From Marinilabiliales bacterium (GTDB lineage: Bacteria; Bacteroidota; Bacteroidia; Bacteroidales; UBA12077), in assembly GCA_002869305.1 (NCBI GenBank), contig PKTC01000104.1:1-11287 (forward strand): a stretch of 11,287 bases of DNA, read 5' to 3'. Each line of letters begins with the position of its first letter. Positions within the stretch are counted from its first letter, which is position 1. The position numbers and the translations under genes are program-made. This document shows positions 1 through 5,239 of the stretch, piece after piece. The notes beneath the pieces are model-generated. The model did not search any database, was not told the DNA's origin, and saw only the letters and a program-made list of their open reading frames with translations.

Positions 1-1039
1 CGAAATAATCAGCAGTTTCTTTTATTTGCTGTTGATTGGATTCTAAGAATAAGTGTAGTTTATCAAAATTAATCGTTTCAAAATGATTCTCGTATTCAAA
101 AAGTGGTATTTGAGCATCAATAAACGCTAATTTTTCTTGTAAGATTTGTTGCTCTATTTCCTTAACAGTAGAAGCTCTTAAATTAAACAACTCAATTTTC
201 ATCTCGATATTTTTAATAGCTTTTTTATTTTTAGTTTCTTTGATTTCCTCTAATTGAGATTCAAGCTTTTCAATATTGATTTGTAAATCATGATCAATCA
301 ACTCAAGCTTTTCATCAAAGGTATTTTGTAAATCTTTCTTTTCAGCTTGTAATGCCTTAACGATTTCTCGGTAATGATCTTTTAAGGCAGTTTGATACTC
401 TTCAACATATATTTTATCATTAGAAATAGCAACATTTGCATTTTTACGTACATTTGTTTTAAGTTGATTTTGTTCTTTGACAATCATTTTAGTTGATGCT
501 TCAATTTCAATATTTTGATTTTCGATACTATTTTGATATGTTGTTAATTTTTCACTAATCAATCCAATAATGTATTGATGTTTTTGAAGTAATCTATCTC
601 TGGTTTGCGTGATTTCTTGTTTGTAATTATCAATTGAATCCAAATAATAGTTTTTGTTCTTTTCAAAGTTATTATTGTAGATATCTAATTTCTCTTTGTA
701 TGACTCAATATTCTTTTGATACTTGGTTTTAATTTCGTCGATATCTAATTGTTCTTTTGCTTTTAACTCAGAGATTTGTTCTTTAATTGCGTTAATTTTC
801 TCGTCAAAGGTAATACGTTCTTCGTCTTTAAATAACTCAAAGTTCTCTAAAAGTCTTGTTTTCTTGGTATCCAACTTGATCAGTTTATTTTTGGTTGCTT
901 TTTCTAATCGCTGCGTACGCACAATTTCTTTATCTTTTAAAACATTGATATTTGATTCCGATTTTTTTTCCTTTGCTAAAAAGTCTTTGTGTGCTTTCAA
1001 AGACTTATTTTCATGTGCTTTATTCAATTTTTGTATTTT
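1..1039 (-). CDS. Long coiled-coil protein, partial at both ends
   Basis: The minus strand has an unbroken reading frame of about 346 codons from near 1039 to the left window edge. The translation is dominated by Lys, Glu, Gln, Asn and Ile, with heptad-like stretches such as KIQKLNKAHENK, EKINAIKEQISELKAKEQ and EKLESQLEEIKETKNKK. I see no Trp and no catalytic motif, membrane span or signal peptide. A structural or SMC/filament-like coiled coil is the most that can be said. The C-terminus lies beyond the window. There is no credible start at the other end: the frame runs antisense into the response regulator until a stop near 1090, internal ATGs fall deep inside the coiled coil, and the TTG at 1027 has no ribosome binding site. 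The N-terminus is therefore judged lost at the junction near 1035. It is a real gene because the coding frame is long and coherent; its function is unknown. Confidence 0.7.
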
Positions 1040-1571
1040 TGATGTAATGATGCCATTGATGGATGGTTTTTCATTAGCTGAAAAAATAAGAAATCAGAAC
1101 AAAACTATTCCTGTCATATTTCTTACGGCACGATCAATGAAGGAAGATAAAATGAGAGGCTTTCAAATTGGTATTGATGATTATATTACTAAACCGTTCG
1201 ATGAAGATGAGCTTTTATTTCGAATTCAGTCTATCCTAAAAAGAGTAAATCCACAGAAAGAAGAAAAAAATAAAATATTTGATCTTGGAAAAATTAAATT
1301 TGATTCCGATAATCAGGAATTAAAAATCGGAAAAGAAACAAAAAGACTTACCTCAAAAGAAACAAAAATTTTGCGTTTACTGGCCGATTCAAAAAATAAT
1401 CTAGTAAAACGTGAAGATTTAATGCTTCAGGTGTGGGGAGAAACAGATTATTTTATTGGCCGTAGTTTGGATGTATTTATCTCAAAGCTTCGTAAACACT
1501 TACATTCTGAACCAAAGATAAAAATAGAAACAATCCCTACTGTAGGTATAATACTAAACCTTGAAGATTAG
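1032..1571 (+). pseudogene. OmpR/PhoB-family response regulator, N-terminally truncated
   Basis: The protein is recognisable from CIFDVMMPLMDGF onward, about residue 50 of a normal receiver domain. The phosphoacceptor Asp (codon 1041-1043), the switch Thr in FLTARS (1125-1127) and the conserved Lys in TKPFDEDELL (1191-1193) are present. The first beta strands and the acidic pocket are missing. A winged-helix DNA-binding domain follows, from about 1280 (LTSKETKILRLLA, RSLDVFISKLRKHL). Its last hairpin reads TIPTVGIILNL, where relatives usually have a GVGY-like turn. The open frame extends left to an ATG at 723, but that part is antisense to the coiled-coil gene, so no native start exists here. 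Without a complete receiver domain the protein as written could not be phosphorylated normally. The partner histidine kinase is not visible. A 23-nt gap to the next gene suggests cotranscription. It may be an intact gene broken by a misassembly. Confidence 0.85.
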
Positions 1572-1594
1572 ACTTATATTTATACAAAAAATCT

Positions 1595-1834
1595 ATGAAT
1601 ACTGTTGACATTATTGGATTTCTTGGAGTTTCGATTATTTTACTTGCATTTCTTCTAAATCTTATTAATGCAATCTCAAATAAAAGTATTTGGTACATAC
1701 TACTTAATTTAACAGGAGCCGCGATTGCATGTTATGCCTCCATTCTATTAAAATATGTTCCTTTTATAATCTTAGAAGGAATCTGGGCCCTGGTTTCACT
1801 GCTTGCCTTAATCAAGTTATTCCTTAAAAAATAA
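1595..1834 (+). CDS. Small CBU_0592-like inner-membrane protein
   Basis: The 79-residue product is almost entirely hydrophobic, with three predicted transmembrane helices at about residues 5-24, 31-50 and 54-76. It has the pattern DIIGFLGVSIILLAFLLN near the start, a central NLTGAAIACYAS and a terminal EGIWALVSLLAL. This layout (glycine-rich first helix, N-x-x-G-A turn, E-x-x-W in the last helix) matches the small CBU_0592-like domain family as I know it, whose function is unknown. The length is typical of the family. The ATG lies 23 nt after the response regulator stop, so the two are probably cotranscribed; no strong Shine-Dalgarno is present. It ends in TAA followed by a 140-nt gap to the next gene. 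Role unknown; membrane location is inferred from hydrophobicity. Confidence 0.75.
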   Translation: MNTVDIIGFLGVSIILLAFLLNLINAISNKSIWYILLNLTGAAIACYASILLKYVPFIILEGIWALVSLLALIKLFLKK

Positions 1835-1974
1835 TAGTAAATACCGAGCATGTAATTAAAGAATTTAAATTAAAGATAGTATCTTCATGCTTCTTTCTTA
1901 TATGATTATTAATTCTTAATTTATAGTGGATACCGAAAAACTTAAGAGTAGGTTCATATTATACTAAAAACTAA

Positions 1975-2631
1975 ATGAAAAAATTATTGCTATTCACAAC
2001 AGCTATTTTTATTTGCAATCTATCAATATTAACTGCCCAAACTGAAAAAGGTAAGTTTGCAGTAGGAATATCTTCAACCTTTGGATTAATGGGTACTGGA
2101 AGTGATGCTATGAGTATTGGGCAATCTACTGTAAAATACAAAAGTGATGCCTCAGGATTTGAAGAACCAGACCCAGATAAAATGACAAGTTTTAATTTTG
2201 TACCCAAAGCAGGTCTTTTTGTAGCAGATAATTTACTTATTGGAGTAGATATTGCATTGGCTTATTCCAAAACCAAAGATGGTGTAGACGATTACAGTTA
2301 TTCAAGTAGTATTATTAGTGCAGGTCCATATTTAAGATATTATATTCCAACCAATTCTATAAAACCTTTTCTGGAGTTCACATCTTCTTTCGGAACCTAC
2401 AAAACAAAATATGAAGATGACCTAACCGATGATGAACTATCAAGCAGTTTAACAGCCTTGGGAGGAGGAATCGGCATGGCTGTTCCAATTGGATCAAAAG
2501 CAACATTTGATGTACTTGCGCATTATTCTTCTTTAAGAATAGAACAAAACGAAAATAATGAAGACAAGAATAGAAGCGTAATAGGAACTATTGGCTTAAA
2601 ACTTGGATTTGTTGTTTTCTTAGGTAAATAA
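1975..2631 (+). CDS. Secreted outer-membrane beta-barrel protein
   Basis: The 218-residue protein opens with a signal peptide (MKKLLLFTTAIFICNLSILTAQ), probably cleaved after TAQ at about residue 22. The rest alternates short amphipathic strands with acidic, Ser/Asp-rich loops: GKFAVGISSTFGLMG, FVPKAGLFVADNLLIGVDIAL, SAGPYLRYYIP, PFLEFTSSFGTYKT, ATFDVLAHYSSLRI and a last strand IGLKLGFVVFLGK. That is the small OmpW/OMP_b-brl type fold, with about eight strands. The motif PYLRYYI..........KPFLE is common in Bacteroidota barrels of this class. It should sit in the outer membrane; no substrate can be named. It has its own upstream gap of 140 nt without a clear consensus promoter, and it ends in TAA 55 nt before a strong terminator hairpin. 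The family is assigned from pattern, not alignment. Confidence 0.8.
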   Translation: MKKLLLFTTAIFICNLSILTAQTEKGKFAVGISSTFGLMGTGSDAMSIGQSTVKYKSDASGFEEPDPDKMTSFNFVPKAGLFVADNLLIGVDIALAYSKTKDGVDDYSYSSSIISAGPYLRYYIPTNSIKPFLEFTSSFGTYKTKYEDDLTDDELSSSLTALGGGIGMAVPIGSKATFDVLAHYSSLRIEQNENNEDKNRSVIGTIGLKLGFVVFLGK

Positions 2632-2686
2632 AGGTGAAAATTTAGCATATGGAAGAATCTCCTATTTGGCATAAGTTAATCTAAAC

Positions 2687-2717
2687 ATAAAGCCCTCTAA
2701 TAATTAGAGGGCTTTAT
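2687..2717. terminator. Bidirectional intrinsic terminator between convergent genes
   Basis: Arms 2687-2700 (ATAAAGCCCTCTAA) and 2704-2717 are perfect reverse complements: a 14-bp stem with a 3-nt loop and a GC core (GCCCTC/GAGGGC). The AT ends give U-rich tails in both directions. It lies 55 nt after the beta-barrel stop and 3 nt after the stop of the S74 fragment on the other strand, so it can end transcription from both sides. Confidence 0.9.
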
Positions 2718-2720
2718 ATA

Positions 2721-3101
2721 TTATTTACTTATTATCCTTTTCAGATCATCAATCTGAGTTTGCAAATCATCCAGTTTATTCAACTTTTCTTCAAGATTTT
2801 TATTCTCCTGCTGCAACTTTTCAATTATTTTTTGCTGTTCTTTTACAGCTTCTACTAGCAAAGCAGTTATTGGAGCATATTGCATGGATAAATATTCCCC
2901 TCCTGTATTAACAACTTCAGGGATAATAGCCTCTGCTTCTTGAGCAATAAATCCCATCCGTGTTCCTTGTTCCTTTGAATCAGCGTCTTTCCACTCGTAA
3001 TTTACTCCTCTAAGTTTTAAAACTTTATCTAGGGAACTATCGATCGTTTTAATATTTTTCTTTAACCGAATATCACTTAAGGAATTCCAACTTGCAATTC
3101 C
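2721..3101 (-). pseudogene. S74-type intramolecular chaperone domain, cut off from its fibre gene by an in-frame stop
   Basis: This segment lies in exactly the same frame as the upstream fibre gene, directly after its TGA stop. It encodes 126 residues starting GIASWNSLSDIRLKKNI. The SDIRLKKNI motif, then KVLKLRGVNYEWK, GFIAQEAEAIIPEVV and LSMQYAPITALLVEAVKEQQ, are the hallmarks of the peptidase S74 / tail-fibre C-terminal chaperone domain. In well-studied members it trimerises, helps fold the preceding fibre and is then cut off by self-cleavage at the SD site. The last 40 residues form a coiled coil (KIIEKLQQENKNLEEKLNKL). No usable start precedes the SD motif: the only ATG (2957-2955) lies inside the domain, past the cleavage site, and no GTG or TTG is in frame before it. 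The domain is probably not made unless the TGA is read through or is a sequence error. Confidence 0.85.
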
Positions 3102-4985
3102 TCATGCAGTTCCATTAACAAAAAAGGTATATTCAGTTAAATTATCTAAACTATCGCCATTAATTACTACTATATTTCTATCAAACTCACCATAAATTAA
3201 AGGTTTTGTAACAGCAGAATTCTCAATATAAAGTCTGTTCGATCCTGTTGTTTCATTGTAACCGGCATAACAACCTAAAAACACATTACCAAAACCCTTA
3301 TTTTTATAGCCACTTTGATATCCTATCACTGTATTCTGATAACCGGTTTCGTTATACAATAATGTTTGATCTCCAATGGTTATATTTCTGGCACCCGATG
3401 CATTAGACCCTCCTGTTGAGGTTCCTATATAAATATTATAAAAACCATCTGTAAGACTGTACCCACTGTACTGTCCAAGGCAAGTATTACTTTCACCTGT
3501 TAAATTGTTATATCCGGACATATACCCGATAAAAGTATTTCGAAAGCCTGTTGTATTTGCATTTCCTGCACCGCTTCCAAGAAAAATATTATAATTACCC
3601 GATGTATTAGCTACTCCCGCAACAGATCCAATAAATAAGTTATCTGTTCCAATGGTATTACTCATTCCTGCCTGTGTTCCAAAAAAAGTATTGTACGAAC
3701 CTGTCGAATTTAAATACCCGCTAAAGCGTCCAACAAAAAGATTAAAGCCTCCTGATGTATTGCTATAACCACTTTGATATCCTATAAAAAGATTCGTATT
3801 ACCGGTTGTATTATTATAACCACTTCTATACCCTATAAAAGTATTATCAGACCCACTTGTGTTGCTCAATCCACTCTCGTATCCCAAAAACAAATTATTT
3901 GACCCTCCTAAATTGTTATAACCGCTTCTATAACCAAAAAAGCTATTATAATTACCATCATTATTAAAGTAACCACTTTGGGTTCCCAAAAATAAATTAT
4001 TTGTACCTGCATCAATCGAATACCCACTTTGATAACCCAAAGAACAATTTATTTTATTAATATCCATAAACACGTCTGTACCTGCTTTCGATGGGCTGCG
4101 CCCACTAACTGCAAATCCTCCTACTTTGCCTTTAGCCGGCTCGTTTACATATATTCTTGCACTATCGGGTGTGATTGAAAAATAATCGTTAAATCCTTTG
4201 GAAGGGCTTCTTCCGCTTACTGCAAATCCTCCCACTTTACCTTTTGCAACTTGGTCATTAATATTGACAATAACACCGTCATTATAAACTGCAAAAACTG
4301 TATCTCCCAACTGACTGATTACCTGAAATAATGGATCAGTATCTAATGCCAATGGATCTCCTTTAACTTCAAACCTTCCAACAGGATTATCCTTACCAAT
4401 TCCTACTTTGCCTTCATTGTAATATATTCCTTCAGTCCCAACTTGCCATGAAGAACTACTTGAAGGTAAATCAACTGAATTACCATCGCTAATTGACAAG
4501 GTATTTCCTATCAAATCTAAATTTTGTAACTCATTTAAAGGATCAGGATCGGCATCATCCTTATTTTTCACATCTAAAGCATAATTCGCGTATGGCACCG
4601 ACATTAACTCAACTGTTCCAAGTTCAACATAGTCTGTGCCTCCCAAAACATCAGCAGCTATTTTTAAATAATAATTATCAATCCCCCAATCAATATCATT
4701 AAAAATACCATTCACAATATTTCCTTCACCAATTTTTAAGTTTATTACTCCAAAATTATTTGTAGCTACTATATGTGACTCTGAGTAAATGACATTTCCT
4801 GTTTGAGATCCTTTAACTATACTTGCTAATATCTGAATGTTTTGATTCTGCAAAAGCTCGCTATTTGCATCCCGAATTACAGCTTGATAATTAAAAGTTT
4901 TTGTGTCCTGTGCCAATAACATATTAAGGTTTAAACCTAATTCTATTATCATTAAAAGCACCAAATAAATGTAGATTTTTTTCAT
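3102..4985 (-). CDS. Secreted repeat fibre protein ending at a premature TGA
   Basis: The 627-residue product starts with a signal peptide (cleavage probably after LLAQ, residue 26). Residues 27-138 form the beta-sandwich domain common in Bacteroidota secreted proteins (FNYQAVIRDA, VIYSESHIVATNNFGVINLKIG, VPYANYAL). A short acidic linker (DADPDPLNELQNL) and VGIGKDNPVGRFEV follow. Residues 247-263 and 284-300 are two identical copies of AKGKVGGFAVSGRSPSK. Residues 317-587 are sixteen tandem 17-residue GYxSGYxNTxGxxNxFI units, resembling beta-helical or YadA-head-like surface fibres. It ends ...YTFFVNGTA then TGA at 3102-3104, while the same frame continues into an S74 chaperone domain. The full protein would be 754 codons including the TGA position. 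An extracellular trimeric adhesin or fibre is inferred. Without the chaperone, folding may fail. It lies 254 nt downstream of gcvP, behind that gene's terminator, so it is transcribed separately. Confidence 0.85.
   Translation of the reverse strand: MKKIYIYLVLLMIIELGLNLNMLLAQDTKTFNYQAVIRDANSELLQNQNIQILASIVKGSQTGNVIYSESHIVATNNFGVINLKIGEGNIVNGIFNDIDWGIDNYYLKIAADVLGGTDYVELGTVELMSVPYANYALDVKNKDDADPDPLNELQNLDLIGNTLSISDGNSVDLPSSSSSWQVGTEGIYYNEGKVGIGKDNPVGRFEVKGDPLALDTDPLFQVISQLGDTVFAVYNDGVIVNINDQVAKGKVGGFAVSGRSPSKGFNDYFSITPDSARIYVNEPAKGKVGGFAVSGRSPSKAGTDVFMDINKINCSLGYQSGYSIDAGTNNLFLGTQSGYFNNDGNYNSFFGYRSGYNNLGGSNNLFLGYESGLSNTSGSDNTFIGYRSGYNNTTGNTNLFIGYQSGYSNTSGGFNLFVGRFSGYLNSTGSYNTFFGTQAGMSNTIGTDNLFIGSVAGVANTSGNYNIFLGSGAGNANTTGFRNTFIGYMSGYNNLTGESNTCLGQYSGYSLTDGFYNIYIGTSTGGSNASGARNITIGDQTLLYNETGYQNTVIGYQSGYKNKGFGNVFLGCYAGYNETTGSNRLYIENSAVTKPLIYGEFDRNIVVINGDSLDNLTEYTFFVNGTA
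3225..4037 (-). repeat. Sixteen tandem 17-residue (51-nt) coding repeats
   Basis: Within the fibre protein, residues 317-587 divide into 16 units with consensus G-Y-x-S-G-Y-x-N-T-x-G-x-x-N-x-F-[IL]. Fifteen are 17 residues long and one (GYQSGYKNKGFGNVFL, the fifteenth) is 16. The Gly at positions 1, 5 and 11 and the Asn at 14 are nearly invariant. Units such as GYRSGYNNTTGNTNLFI and GYQSGYSNTSGGFNLFV are close copies, while GTSTGGSNASGARNITI is more diverged. One Gly-rich unit per beta-helix turn is a plausible reading. Confidence 0.92.
4086..4136 (-). repeat. Second copy of the AKGKVGGFAVSGRSPSK repeat
   Basis: This stretch encodes residues 284-300 of the fibre protein and is identical in protein sequence to residues 263-247 upstream, while the DNA differs at several synonymous positions. 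That indicates an old duplication kept by selection on the protein. Confidence 0.9.
4197..4247 (-). repeat. First copy of the AKGKVGGFAVSGRSPSK repeat
   Basis: This stretch encodes residues 247-263 of the fibre protein. The two copies are separated by GFNDYFSITPDSARIYVNEP, so the period is 37 residues. The pattern GGFAV.GR...K...YF.ITPDS.RIYV is one I associate with Bacteroidota fibre-type proteins. Confidence 0.9.
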
Positions 4986-5188
4986 GGTAATATGGAGTTA
5001 GTTTAACTTATATACTGAAAGCAATTGCTATGATGCGACATTGTTTTTAACTCACCCAATAACATTAAAAAAATAGAAAACTTATGCATTCTTATAGAAT
5101 TAAATAAGCTAAAAAGATATTCAATACCGAATTATAATTTATCAGCAAGATAATGTTTATTTCTCGAAATCTCAATTTATGCAATAAA

Positions 5189-5220
5189 AAAACCGGAACT
5201 CATAAAAGAATTCCGGTTTT
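5189..5220 (-). terminator. Rho-independent terminator of gcvP
   Basis: Arms 5211-5220 and 5189-5198 (AAAACCGGAA / TTCCGGTTTT) form a perfect 10-bp stem with a 12-nt loop. On the minus strand the stem runs directly into a tract of eight T. It begins 19 nt after the gcvP stop and separates gcvP from the fibre gene. Confidence 0.92.
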
Positions 5221-5239
5221 CATGATTTATTTATTTTTA

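Noticed and set aside
1873..1885. AAGATAGTATCTT palindrome upstream of the beta-barrel gene
   Set aside because: Six-bp AT-rich arms around one base are too weak to call as an operator or terminator in this composition.
1971..2207. Minus-strand 78-residue ORF within the beta-barrel gene
   Set aside because: It is antisense to the signal peptide and first strands of a well-supported secreted protein.
2721..2957. Stand-alone 78-residue gene starting at ATG 2957
   Set aside because: It is the tail of the S74 domain in the same frame as the fibre gene; the ATG is an internal Met after the SD motif and has no ribosome binding site of its own.
3102..3104. UGA recoded as glycine, as in Gracilibacteria/SR1
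   Set aside because: All other genes look like ordinary Bacteroidota genes with no internal TGA. The fact that none of the complete genes uses TGA as a stop is too small a sample to support a changed code.
3225..4037. CRISPR-like or minisatellite array with 51-nt period
   Set aside because: The period is a multiple of three, the repeats are coding and variable throughout, and there are no constant repeats alternating with unique spacers.
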